64,000 nt of DNA from Bacteroides sp. 224 (GTDB taxonomy: Bacteria; Bacteroidota; Bacteroidia; Bacteroidales; Bacteroidaceae), in contig NZ_QVMK01000009.1 in NCBI RefSeq assembly GCF_010500995.1, positions 35,033 to 99,032 on the forward strand. The letters run 5' to 3'. The position numbers and the translations under genes were made by a program. This document shows, one piece after another, positions 16,205 to 23,492 of this stretch; the first letter of the stretch is position 1; each line of letters starts with the position of its first letter. The notes beneath the pieces were generated by a model, which saw only the letters and a program-made list of their open reading frames with translations, did no database searches and had not been told where the DNA came from.

Positions 16205-16381
16205 TCAATCTTTCAATTGTCGAAGCAGTTCAATCAATTTATCCAACTGAATATCAATCAGCTTCTCCAATTCCCTTCGGGAGAAACCATCGCGAACGAC
16301 TTCTCCACCATAAAGGGTATAGAACCGTAGAATCCTCTTCACATGTTCTATATGAGCTTTTAGCTCTTCATGATTCGACAT
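16205..16381 (-). CDS. Small helical protein (58 residues)
   Basis: A 58-residue frame begins MSNHEELKAHIEHVKRILRF and ends LLRQLKD. It is helical with regular Leu/Ile spacing, so it probably forms a coiled coil. A perfect -7 box TATCTTTG on the minus strand (16400-16407 on +) is 18 bases upstream, which supports it as a real gene. A short hairpin (GCTCCCC/GGGGAGC, about 16184-16202) separates it from the DUF5053-like gene that follows on the same strand. Confidence 0.6.
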   Translation of the reverse strand: MSNHEELKAHIEHVKRILRFYTLYGGEVVRDGFSRRELEKLIDIQLDKLIELLRQLKD

Positions 16382-16399
16382 ACTTCAATGAACACAACA

Positions 16400-16407
16400 C
16401 AAAGATA
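16400..16407 (-). promoter_or_regulatory. -7 box of the 58-residue/DUF5053 unit
   Basis: TATCTTTG on the minus strand, 18 bases before the ATG. Confidence 0.55.
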
Positions 16408-16506
16408 ATATACATTTGTATATTAAGCAAGCTTTTACGATTTATTTAGCTTCGTATTCCCCTGCGCCATCCTTATCCAGCTGATTTTCAGAAAGCCCAC
16501 AGAAAA

Positions 16507-16571
16507 GTCGATAAAGTACATATTTTGGTCGATAAAGAATAAAAAAACTACCACCATAATTCATAGCTTTG
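16507..16571 (+). promoter_or_regulatory. Operator copy 2 and promoter of the L-galactose operon
   Basis: Two exact GTCGATAAAG half-sites (16507-16516 and 16528-16537), 21 bases apart, with TACATATTTTG between them. A -7 box TAGCTTTG lies at 16564-16571, 26 bases after the operator, and no good -33 is seen. That layout fits an activator-dependent promoter with AraC bound next to RNA polymerase. Confidence 0.75.
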
Positions 16572-16597
16572 CAAACATATATACTATAATACATATC

Positions 16598-17530
16598 ATG
16601 GAATACAGAGAAATTGGAAAAACCGGCATGAAAGTCTCTAACCTTAGCTTCGGAGCCTCGTCATTAGGAGGAGTCTTTCATTCAATCAAAGAAGACGAAG
16701 CCATAAAGGCAGTATTTACAACAGTAGAAAACGGAATCAATTTCATTGATGTATCACCTTATTACGGACATCTCAAAGCCGAGTTGGTACTGGGTAAAGC
16801 ATTAAAAGAAATCAACCGGAGCAAATACTATCTATCCACCAAAGTAGGACGTTACGGAAAAGACGGAGTAAACTATTGGGACTATTCGGCACAGAGAGCT
16901 ACCGAAAGCGTTTACGAAAGCATGGAACGGTTAAATGTCGACTATATCGACCTCATTAATATCCACGACATTGAGTTTGCCGATCTTGAGCAGGTTTGTA
17001 AAGAAACCCTTCCCGCTTTGGTAGAACTAAGAAACAAAGGAATCGTAAAACACGTAGGTATTACCAACCTAACCCTCCATCATTTTAAATATGTAATAGA
17101 CCATGTTCCCGCAGGAACGGTAGAAAGCGTACTTTCTTTTTGCCACTATTGCCTCAACGATGATGCGTTGACCGATTACCTCGATTATTTTGAAGAAAGA
17201 GGAATAGGTGTCATTAATGCTTCTCCTTTTTCGATGGGACTGCTTACCGAACGTGGAGCACCCGACTGGCATCCCGCACCAAAACCTCTGCAAGACCTAT
17301 GCAAAAAAGCAGTAAACCACTGCAAAGCCAAAGGCGAATCCATAGAACAATTGGCAGTTAAGTACTCCGTTTCCAACCCTCGTATTGCAACCACGCTATT
17401 CAGCACATCGCGCCCCGAAGCCGTATTGCAAAACATTAAATGGGCAGAAGCACCCTTAAACGAAGAGCTATTGAAAGAAGTGCAAACCATACTGAAACCT
17501 CGTCTTCGCGACACATGGTTAAACAGTTGA
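16598..17530 (+). CDS. L-galactose dehydrogenase (aldo-keto reductase)
   Basis: A 310-residue AKR barrel of the L-galactose/L-fucose dehydrogenase type. It has the catalytic Asp and Tyr in NFIDVSPYYG, Lys in YLSTKVGRYG and His in LINIHDIEF. It would oxidise L-galactose to L-galactono-1,5-lactone with NAD(P). The call depends on its neighbours: an amidohydrolase lactonase and a zinc dehydrogenase follow, the same trio described for L-galactose use in Bacteroides vulgatus (Bvu0219-0222). L-fucose could be an alternative substrate for the enzyme alone. First gene of a three-gene operon behind an AraC operator. Confidence 0.85.
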   Translation: MEYREIGKTGMKVSNLSFGASSLGGVFHSIKEDEAIKAVFTTVENGINFIDVSPYYGHLKAELVLGKALKEINRSKYYLSTKVGRYGKDGVNYWDYSAQRATESVYESMERLNVDYIDLINIHDIEFADLEQVCKETLPALVELRNKGIVKHVGITNLTLHHFKYVIDHVPAGTVESVLSFCHYCLNDDALTDYLDYFEERGIGVINASPFSMGLLTERGAPDWHPAPKPLQDLCKKAVNHCKAKGESIEQLAVKYSVSNPRIATTLFSTSRPEAVLQNIKWAEAPLNEELLKEVQTILKPRLRDTWLNS

Positions 17531-17575
17531 TTTATGGAAACTAATGGATCGAATATTTAAACTATTATAAATAAG

Positions 17576-18592
17576 ATGAGAGCTATCACAATAGTAGAAG
17601 AAGGTAAAGTCGCCGTTATTGAACGGGATAAGCCAACACCCAAGCAGGGCGAAGTCCTTGTTAAAATAAAACATGTAGGATTTTGCGGATCGGACTTGAA
17701 TACCTTCTTAGGAAAAAACCCGATGGTAAAGCTACCCGTGATACCGGGACACGAAATAGGAGCCGTAGTAGAAGAAGTAACAGAAAGCGTTCCCGAGAAC
17801 ATAAAGCCTCAAATGTCGTGCACAATAAATCCATATACCAATTGCGGACACTGTCCTTCGTGCCGTAACGGACGCCCCAATGCCTGCCGGTTCAACCAAA
17901 CATTCGGCGTACAGCGAGATGGTGCCATGTGCGAATATATAGCTGTACCTTGGCAAAAAGTAATTGTAGATAACAGCATAACACCCCGGGAATTTGCATT
18001 GGTAGAACCCATGAGTGTGGGTTTCCACGCTATCTCTCGTGCCGAAGTAACAGATCTGGACGTAGTGTTAGTAATCGGCTGCGGAATGATAGGCATCGGA
18101 GCCATTGTTCGCGCCGCATTAAGAGGCGCAAGAGTTATTGCGATGGACGTGGATAACGATAAGTTGAATCTGGCAAAAAGGCTGGGAGCAAATTACACCA
18201 TCAATTCCAAAACAGAAGATGTACACAGCCGATTGCAGGAAATAACCAACAATGCAGGTCCCGATGTCGTAATCGAAGCCGTAGGAGCGCCAATCACCTA
18301 TCAGACAGCCATAAACGAAGTAGCCTTTACCGGACGCGTAGTCTGCATCGGTTACGCCAAAACAGAAATAGCCTTTGAAACCAAATACTTTGTACAAAAA
18401 GAACTGGACATCAGAGGATCAAGAAACGCCATGCCCGAAGACTTCCGCGCAGTAATGGAATATATAAAACGAGGAACGTGCCCTTTCGATGAGCTAATCA
18501 GTGGTATATATCAACCCGAACAAGCGCAACAGGCACTCAACGACTGGGCGAAAGACCCCGCTAAAGTATTCAGAATACTTATCGAATTTTAA
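17576..18592 (+). CDS. L-galactonate 5-dehydrogenase (zinc alcohol dehydrogenase family)
   Basis: A 338-residue medium-chain zinc dehydrogenase. The catalytic zinc site is in GFCGSDLN and GHEIG, the structural zinc Cys cluster in CGHCPSCRNGRPNAC, and the nucleotide fold in VIGCGMIGIGA. In the L-galactose pathway this class oxidises L-galactonate to D-tagaturonate, which then enters hexuronate catabolism. It is 45 bases after the dehydrogenase and 13 bases before the lactonase. Specificity is inferred from the operon; other polyol or sugar-acid substrates are possible. Confidence 0.85.
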   Translation: MRAITIVEEGKVAVIERDKPTPKQGEVLVKIKHVGFCGSDLNTFLGKNPMVKLPVIPGHEIGAVVEEVTESVPENIKPQMSCTINPYTNCGHCPSCRNGRPNACRFNQTFGVQRDGAMCEYIAVPWQKVIVDNSITPREFALVEPMSVGFHAISRAEVTDLDVVLVIGCGMIGIGAIVRAALRGARVIAMDVDNDKLNLAKRLGANYTINSKTEDVHSRLQEITNNAGPDVVIEAVGAPITYQTAINEVAFTGRVVCIGYAKTEIAFETKYFVQKELDIRGSRNAMPEDFRAVMEYIKRGTCPFDELISGIYQPEQAQQALNDWAKDPAKVFRILIEF

Positions 18593-18605
18593 TAACAGAA
18601 TAGAG

Positions 18606-19529
18606 ATGGACTTTAAAATCATAGATGCCCATGCACACCTTTGGCTTACTCAGGATACAGAAGTAAATGGACAGAAGATAAAGACAGAAGAGGGAGGTAA
18701 ATCCCTCTTCATGGGAGAAATACGCCAAATGGTTCCTCCATTTATTGTAGACGGAAAGAATACCGCCGAGATATTCCTTTCGAACATGAACTATGCGCAA
18801 GTATCAGCCGCCGTCATCACTCAGGAATACATCGATGGCGTGCAAAACACATATCTATCAGAAGTCGAAAAGAAATATCCCGAGCGCTTCTTGTGTTGCG
18901 GAATGTTCGACGTGAGACAAGCCGGCTATACAAACCATGCCAAAGAACTGATCGAAAACGGATTTAAGGCCTTGAAAGTTCCCGCACAACGCTTTTTCTT
19001 ACCCGAAGGACGTGTATATCTCACCTCAGACGAAATGATGGATATATTCAGGACGATGGAAGAAAATAACATCATTCTATCCATCGACTTAGCCGACGGA
19101 GATACGCAGGTGGGCGAAATGGAAGAAATTATAGCCGAATATCCCAACCTCAGAATTGCGATTGGTCATTTCGGAATGGTTACCCGTCCCCAGTGGCAGG
19201 AGCAGATAAAACTTGCCCGAAACAAAAACGTAATGATCGAATCAGGCGGTATTACATGGCTGTTTAATGACGAGTTTTATCCTTTCACGGGAGCCGTATG
19301 GGCCATCAAAGAAGCGGCGTCACTGGTGGGTATGGACAAACTGATGTGGGGATCGGATTACCCAAGAACGATAACAGCCATCACCTATCGCATGTCTTAC
19401 GATTTCATTGTGAAGTCTCAGCTACTGACTGAAGAAGAAAAAGCGCAGTTTCTGGGGATGAATGCGCAGGGGTTTTATCGGTTTAGTGAGTTGATAGAGC
19501 TGCCTTATATTAAGAATATGTCGGAGTAG
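18606..19529 (+). CDS. L-galactono-1,5-lactonase (amidohydrolase, cog3618 type)
   Basis: A 307-residue amidohydrolase_2 protein starting MDFKIIDAHAHLW, with the metal-binding HAH at the end of strand 1, IAIGHFGMVTRP (His) and a metal/catalytic Asp in WGSDYPR. The start at 18606 is preferred to an in-frame upstream one at 18501, because the latter overlaps the previous gene by 92 bases. It should open the lactone made by the first enzyme. With the two upstream genes it completes conversion of L-galactose to D-tagaturonate. A G-rich repeat follows the stop. Confidence 0.85.
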   Translation: MDFKIIDAHAHLWLTQDTEVNGQKIKTEEGGKSLFMGEIRQMVPPFIVDGKNTAEIFLSNMNYAQVSAAVITQEYIDGVQNTYLSEVEKKYPERFLCCGMFDVRQAGYTNHAKELIENGFKALKVPAQRFFLPEGRVYLTSDEMMDIFRTMEENNIILSIDLADGDTQVGEMEEIIAEYPNLRIAIGHFGMVTRPQWQEQIKLARNKNVMIESGGITWLFNDEFYPFTGAVWAIKEAASLVGMDKLMWGSDYPRTITAITYRMSYDFIVKSQLLTEEEKAQFLGMNAQGFYRFSELIELPYIKNMSE

Positions 19530-19533
19530 TCAA

Positions 19534-19561
19534 GGGGGAATGGGGGAATGGGGGAATGGGG
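19534..19561. repeat. Short G-rich tandem repeat
   Basis: GGGGGAAT occurs three times in a row (19534-19557), then GGGG. It follows the lactonase stop and could slip during replication or form a G-quadruplex. The rest of 19562-19918 holds no gene I can support. Confidence 0.7.
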
Positions 19562-19762
19562 TACAATGGCTGTAGGGTTAAAAGCTATCAGTATTTATAC
19601 TAAATAAACAGTCATAATATTGCTCCGTTTTTGTATTTTACAAGTAGAAATGCATATTCCTTTTTTTATCCCCTTTAACTTACCTACCTTTGTGCCATAT
19701 TTTTAAAACATAAATTACCTTTGCAGTCTATGTGTAAAGCTAAGAAGGAGTCCGTGAAGTAA

Positions 19763-19790
19763 ATAACCCTTGATGCAAATCAAAGGTTAT
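19763..19790 (+). promoter_or_regulatory. Leader hairpin upstream of the GNAT gene
   Basis: ATAACCCTTGA pairs with TCAAAGGTTAT (one mismatch) around TGCAAA. Two -7-like boxes TACCTTTG occur upstream (19685-19692 and 19716-19723), so the hairpin would be in the 5' leader of the acetyltransferase mRNA. A second weak hairpin, CTCAGGC/GCCCGAG, lies at about 19805-19826. Attenuation is possible but unproven. Confidence 0.4.
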
Positions 19791-19918
19791 CCCATCAATT
19801 TGTACTCAGGCATATTCTTGCCCGAGTTATTTCTATATTTTATAATCAAGTAAATCGCACACCAATGATATAGATAGCAGATATCTGCATATATATACGT
19901 GCTCAAAAAAACAAAGAA

Positions 19919-20491
19919 ATGACATATCCAAAAAACATACAGATCAGAGAAACAAACGCGAACGACTTCAATGACATCATGACTGTCGAAAAACAAGCCT
20001 TTGGCTACGACAAAGAAGCCCAATTAGTAGCCAAGCTATTGGCAGATAAAACGGCAGAACCCATCGTTTCGTTATTGGCTTTTCACCAGGGTGAAGCTGT
20101 CGGGCATATCCTTTTTACCAGAGCTTACTTTGATAATCAGGAAACACAGCCGATGATGCACATACTCGCCCCTTTGGCAGTCAAACCGGAATATCAGCGG
20201 CAAGGTATCGGTGGGATGCTGATTAAGGCAGGTATCGAGAAATTGCAGGAGAAAGGTTCAAACCTGGTGTTTGTATTAGGCCATGCGGAATACTATCCGA
20301 AGTATGGCTTCCTGCCCGATGCCGCCCGGTTGGGTTATCCGGCTCCTTATCCGATCGCGGAAGAATACAGTGACTACTGGATGGTTCAGGCAATCGGTCC
20401 GAAAGGATTTGAAGTAGGCAAAGGAAAGATGCGGTGTTGCGATGAATTAAACAAACCGGAACATTGGAGGGACGACGAATCGGACAGGTAG
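19919..20491 (+). CDS. GNAT N-acetyltransferase (YhbS-like)
   Basis: A 190-residue GNAT fold: IQIRETNANDFNDI at the start, VSLLAFHQGEAVGHILFT, then the acetyl-CoA loop in LAPLAVKPEYQRQGIGGMLI (about 78-97) and FVLGHAEYYPKYGF, which is typical of the YhbS group. The substrate is not predictable. It is preceded by a leader of about 200 bases with hairpins. Confidence 0.88.
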   Translation: MTYPKNIQIRETNANDFNDIMTVEKQAFGYDKEAQLVAKLLADKTAEPIVSLLAFHQGEAVGHILFTRAYFDNQETQPMMHILAPLAVKPEYQRQGIGGMLIKAGIEKLQEKGSNLVFVLGHAEYYPKYGFLPDAARLGYPAPYPIAEEYSDYWMVQAIGPKGFEVGKGKMRCCDELNKPEHWRDDESDR

Positions 20492-20532
20492 TTAATGTCC
20501 CTTTTTTACGATTCCGACATGCTTCCATCATC

Positions 20533-20540
20533 TACCTTTG
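20533..20540 (+). promoter_or_regulatory. -7 box of the VOC gene
   Basis: TACCTTTG, 28 bases before the ATG at 20569. Confidence 0.6.
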
Positions 20541-20568
20541 CATTGTCAAATCAATAAAAGTAAAAACA

Positions 20569-20943
20569 ATGAAAACATTAGTAGCATTTTTCGAGATTCC
20601 TGCCGCAGACTTCGAGCGGGCAGTAAAGTTTTACGAAACAGTATTTAGTGTTAAACTGACTTCGATGGACTGTGGTCACGAGAAGATGGCTTTCTTCCCG
20701 GAAGAGAACGGACTATGTCCCGGAGCTATTTCATGGTCGTCGGCATTCAATTTCAAACCTTCTGATCAAGGCGTATTGTTGAGCTTGAATATTGAGTCGA
20801 TGGAAGCTGCTATTCAGTCTGTCGAAAAGGGAGGTGGACGAATCCTCATTTCTAAGACAAAGATTGAAACAGAGAACAGAGGTTATTTCTCAGTCTTCAT
20901 CGACAGCGAGGGAAACAGGGTCGGTCTTTATTCCGATAAGTAA
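20569..20943 (+). CDS. VOC-family (glyoxalase-like) protein
   Basis: A 124-residue single vicinal-oxygen-chelate domain, starting MKTLVAFFEIPAADFERAVKFYE and ending IDSEGNRVGLYSDK. The start at 20569 is chosen because the -7 box at 20533-20540 excludes an in-frame start at 20464. Members include glyoxalases, fosfomycin-resistance enzymes and binding proteins; nothing here narrows the choice. It may work as a dimer. The stop codon is followed within 5 bases by a fragment of another gene. Confidence 0.85.
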   Translation: MKTLVAFFEIPAADFERAVKFYETVFSVKLTSMDCGHEKMAFFPEENGLCPGAISWSSAFNFKPSDQGVLLSLNIESMEAAIQSVEKGGGRILISKTKIETENRGYFSVFIDSEGNRVGLYSDK

Positions 20944-20948
20944 GCTCT

Positions 20949-20990
20949 TTGCAACACTCACAGGCTCGTAAAGCAGGAATTAATTTATAA
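20949..20990 (+). pseudogene. C-terminal remnant of a DUF5131 gene
   Basis: The frame reads LQHSQARKAGINL and stops, the same 13 residues that end the intact DUF5131 gene at 40823-41563. The match continues into the 3' flank (ATAATTTACTTA here, ATAATTCACTTA there). The rest of the gene is absent. Confidence 0.85.
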
Positions 20991-21066
20991 TTTACTTAGA
21001 AAGAGAAGAAGGAGAAATTTGATATGAGCACCTGTCAAGCTATTTTGCCAAGTCTTTTTTTATCGA

Positions 21067-21074
21067 TATTTTTG
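21067..21074 (+). promoter_or_regulatory. -7 box of the GNAT-YoaP gene
   Basis: TATTTTTG, a full TAnnTTTG match, 30 bases before the ATG at 21105. Confidence 0.55.
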
Positions 21075-21104
21075 TAGACAAGAAACAAATACCAATAAAA
21101 TACC

Positions 21105-21881
21105 ATGGAAGCAACCTTTATTACACTCAACAAAGAGAATATCGGGAAAGAACATATCTGCTGCGCCTTTTCCGACAAAAAATGTAAAGACAGCTACGAG
21201 TTGAAAAAGGAATGGTTGAAAAAGGAGTTCGACAACGGGTATGTTTTCAGGCGATTGAACGAGCGCGCAAAGGTGTTCATCGAATACACTCCTGCGGAGA
21301 AAGCATGGGTTCCTGTCGAGGCTCCTAATTGGCTCATGATAAATTGCTTCTGGGTATCGGGACAATATAAAGGGAAGGGATATGCCAAAGCCCTGCTTCA
21401 AACAGCCATCGACGATGCAAAGCAACAAGGAAAAGAGGGCTTAGTGACTATTGTCGGGACAAAGAAGTTTCATTTTATGAGCGATCCTAAATGGCTTATC
21501 CGACAAGGATTTGAAACCGTTCAAACACTCCCTTACGGATTCAGTTTGCTCGCACTGAAATTAAAGCCGGAGGCCGATACTCCATCGTTCAATGAGAACA
21601 CCTTAAGCGGAGAATGTCCCGATAAAAATGGCATCGTGGTTTATTATTCCAACCGTTGCCCGTTTACGGAATACCATATCCAAAATTCATTGCAAGAAAC
21701 GGCACAGAAAAGAAATCTCCCGGTGAAAGTCATTAAATTTACCGGCATGGAAGAAGCTAAAGACTCCCCTACTCCGGCAACTATATTCAGTTTGTATTAT
21801 AACGGGAAGTTCGTCACTACCGACCTTAGTACTTGCATGGATAGCCGATTTGATAAGGTAGTAGTGGGGATATCGGGATAA
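21105..21881 (+). CDS. GNAT acetyltransferase with YoaP domain
   Basis: A 258-residue protein. Residues 1-150 form a GNAT domain with NCFWVSGQYKGKGYAKALL as acetyl-CoA loop. Residues about 175-258 form a YoaP-like thioredoxin-type domain with NRCPFTEYH. It is a paralogue of the protein at 39004-39753, sharing the same architecture and motifs. The substrate is unknown. It lies between a VOC gene and a small lipoprotein gene. Confidence 0.85.
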   Translation: MEATFITLNKENIGKEHICCAFSDKKCKDSYELKKEWLKKEFDNGYVFRRLNERAKVFIEYTPAEKAWVPVEAPNWLMINCFWVSGQYKGKGYAKALLQTAIDDAKQQGKEGLVTIVGTKKFHFMSDPKWLIRQGFETVQTLPYGFSLLALKLKPEADTPSFNENTLSGECPDKNGIVVYYSNRCPFTEYHIQNSLQETAQKRNLPVKVIKFTGMEEAKDSPTPATIFSLYYNGKFVTTDLSTCMDSRFDKVVVGISG

Positions 21882-21921
21882 GACAGGATAAGTTAATTAC
21901 ATTCAAACTAATTAAAATATT

Positions 21922-22302
21922 ATGACGAAGTTATTATTTGGTATATTACTTTCTTTCTCATTTGTGGTATATGGTTGTAATGATTCTATAAGTGAATTAC
22001 TTATAGGAAAGTGGCAAGAAAAAGAATATTCACATCATAAATATTCTAAAGAGTGTGATTATAAAGGTTATATAGAGTTTAAAAAAGGTGGAACAGCTAT
22101 ATTCTATGATGCCTGTGAAAATAAAACTGATTTTAGTCGTTGGTCATTAGATGATAATATTTTAATAATTAGATCAAATCTACCCCTGATAGATGATTTT
22201 ACAGTTAAAATTATATCAATAAATAAAAATGAAATGGTATTTGAAGAATCAGATGTGAATTTTGGAGTAGGACATACTACTAAATATAAAAAGATGAATT
22301 GA
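21922..22302 (+). CDS. Lipocalin-like small lipoprotein
   Basis: A 126-residue lipoprotein (signal ending VVYGC, Cys about residue 19) with LIGKWQEKEYSHH at the start of the mature domain and GYIEFKKGGTAIFYD, the pattern of small lipocalin-like domains that begin with a GKW motif. The coding sequence is AT-rich compared with the gene before it. Probably attached to a membrane with an unknown ligand. Confidence 0.7.
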   Translation: MTKLLFGILLSFSFVVYGCNDSISELLIGKWQEKEYSHHKYSKECDYKGYIEFKKGGTAIFYDACENKTDFSRWSLDDNILIIRSNLPLIDDFTVKIISINKNEMVFEESDVNFGVGHTTKYKKMN

Positions 22303-22330
22303 GATGCACCCTAATAAAAAGAAAAGATCC

Positions 22331-22426
22331 TATTTGATGGATATTCCTACTGCTTCCCCCTTGCAAGCCGACAGGCGCAGCTCGGGGAAAACGAGGCGCA
22401 ATCCACATCCTGCTCTCCGTAGGAGG
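22331..22426. repeat. Dispersed palindromic element, copy A
   Basis: It begins with a 30-base block around TTTGATGGATATTCCTACTG (22331-22360), then a C5/G4-bounded loop (to about 22387) and an inverted CTCCGTAGGAGG (22415-22426). Copy B at 28573-28644 has the same blocks, but with the loop sequence and the CCTCCTACGGAG block inverted. Confidence 0.65.
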
Positions 22427-22462
22427 GCGACCCTAAAATAAAAATACAAACTAACCTATAGA

Positions 22463-22735
22463 ATGAATCAAACAGATAAAGATCTATATATAGCCATTGA
22501 CGAAATCTTATGGAAAGATTGGGATCCAATAGGCGTGAACGACAATGAGAATATCAGAGACGAATACCAAGGTTATACCCCTCAAGTCTTCAAATTAAAG
22601 AAAAAGGGTGCAGATCTTCATAAGATTACTCAACATTTATATCAGCTGATAACTGTTAACATGGGAATGACAGGAGATAAAGACCTTGTATTGAATCATT
22701 GCAAAGCAATAGCGCAAAAAATCCTTGATTTATAA
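22463..22735 (+). CDS. Small acidic hypothetical protein (DUF1871-like pattern)
   Basis: A 90-residue soluble protein: DEILWKDWDPIGVNDNENIRDEYQGY, then a helical end. The W-DPIG-ND pattern recalls small proteins such as DUF1871 and some toxin-immunity proteins. There is no cysteine cluster, signal peptide or membrane segment. It lies between a palindromic element and a 23-bp tandem array, with no obvious operon partner. Function unknown. Confidence 0.6.
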   Translation: MNQTDKDLYIAIDEILWKDWDPIGVNDNENIRDEYQGYTPQVFKLKKKGADLHKITQHLYQLITVNMGMTGDKDLVLNHCKAIAQKILDL

Positions 22736-22780
22736 GATAACATGAAAACCCAAAAGTCAATAATTATTCAGTCCCTTTTG

Positions 22781-22872
22781 CCTTTGCCGCAAACGTCGAC
22801 TTGCCTTTGCGGCAAACGCAACATCATCTTTGCGGCAAACGTCGACCTGCCTTTGCCGCAAAGGCAAATCGA
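22781..22872. repeat. Tandem array, four units of about 23 bp
   Basis: Units start at 22781, 22804, 22827 and 22850, each with a TTTGC(C/G)GCAAA dyad. There are no spacers. A frame running through it from 22742 is a product of the repeat and is not treated as a gene. Confidence 0.85.
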
Positions 22873-23056
22873 TGTGCAACAACACCCCCTACAGCCCCTT
22901 CACGGGCACTTTGGCCGACTCGAACGTTTCAACTCGACGTGTGAATAAATTACTTTCGTTTTATTTCGTGGCAACAACATAGATGCTTTTGTTTTTTTGA
23001 ATCATGTACAAATTGGTCAGATTTTACATGTAAAATCCGGCCAACTTATACGGTCG

Positions 23057-23144
23057 AAACGATTGATTTAACCGTATGCGACAGCTGATTTAGCCGCATG
23101 AGTTGGTCGACTTAACCGTATGAGTTGACTGATTTAGCCGCATG
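23057..23144. repeat. Tandem array, four 22-bp units
   Basis: Units at 23057, 23079, 23101 and 23123, each ending in TTAACCGTATG or TTAGCCGCATG in alternation. The period (22) equals that of the array at 14619, but the sequence differs. It ends 2 bases before a 22-bp direct repeat. The interval 22949-23056 holds no gene I can support. Confidence 0.85.
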
Positions 23145-23145
23145 A

Positions 23146-23167
23146 GTTTAGGTCTCAATGGCAAAAA
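23146..23167. repeat. Direct repeat, left copy, flanking the restriction-modification segment
   Basis: Contains GGTCTCAATGGCAAAAA (22 bases in all, 23146-23167) and matches 26062-26083 at 21 of 22 positions. The methyltransferase and nuclease genes lie between the copies. Confidence 0.75.
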
Positions 23168-23287
23168 TTATTAAAACCTATAATTCCAATTTGCTAAATC
23201 CAGCAACAAAGAGATGTACTTAAAAGGGAAATATATCACATATTCTCACTATATTTGCCAAATAATGCTAAGGCATGGATTATCAAT

Positions 23288-23492
23288 ATGCTGTTTGCTG
23301 AGAAAATAAAACTCTTAGAGATGAACGACAAATGCGACAAAGACAAGTTGCCGCAGCTTTGGATATTGAACCGCAACCTTAAAAACGTGGCTTACAGACT
23401 AAGTTTGTTATATTGTTAAGGATGAGAAAGTAGATAAAGATGTACTGAGTTTGGCGCATGAAAACATTAAAAGGCATGAAAATAGACAATAA
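23288..23492 (+). pseudogene. Degenerate XRE-type controller gene
   Basis: Three pieces of one helix-turn-helix regulator can be read in shifting frames: LFAEKIKLL; then RDERQMRQRQVAAALDIEP (frame -1); then, after a gap, VCYIVKDEKVDKDVLSLAHE to a stop at 23490-23492. The middle of the domain is missing, and a stop (TAA) lies between TWLTD and VCYIV. Intact relatives sit directly before Dcm-type methyltransferase genes and control restriction-modification systems. Its tail overlaps the methyltransferase start. Confidence 0.75.

Noticed and set aside
16162..16449. A 95-residue + strand frame
   Set aside because: It covers the 58-residue minus-strand gene, whose promoter and composition are better; the + frame has no promoter.
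19787..20023. A 78-residue minus-strand frame
   Set aside because: It overlaps the GNAT start and has no family resemblance.
22742..22948. A 68-residue frame
   Set aside because: It is read through the 23-bp tandem array and its sequence simply reflects the repeat.
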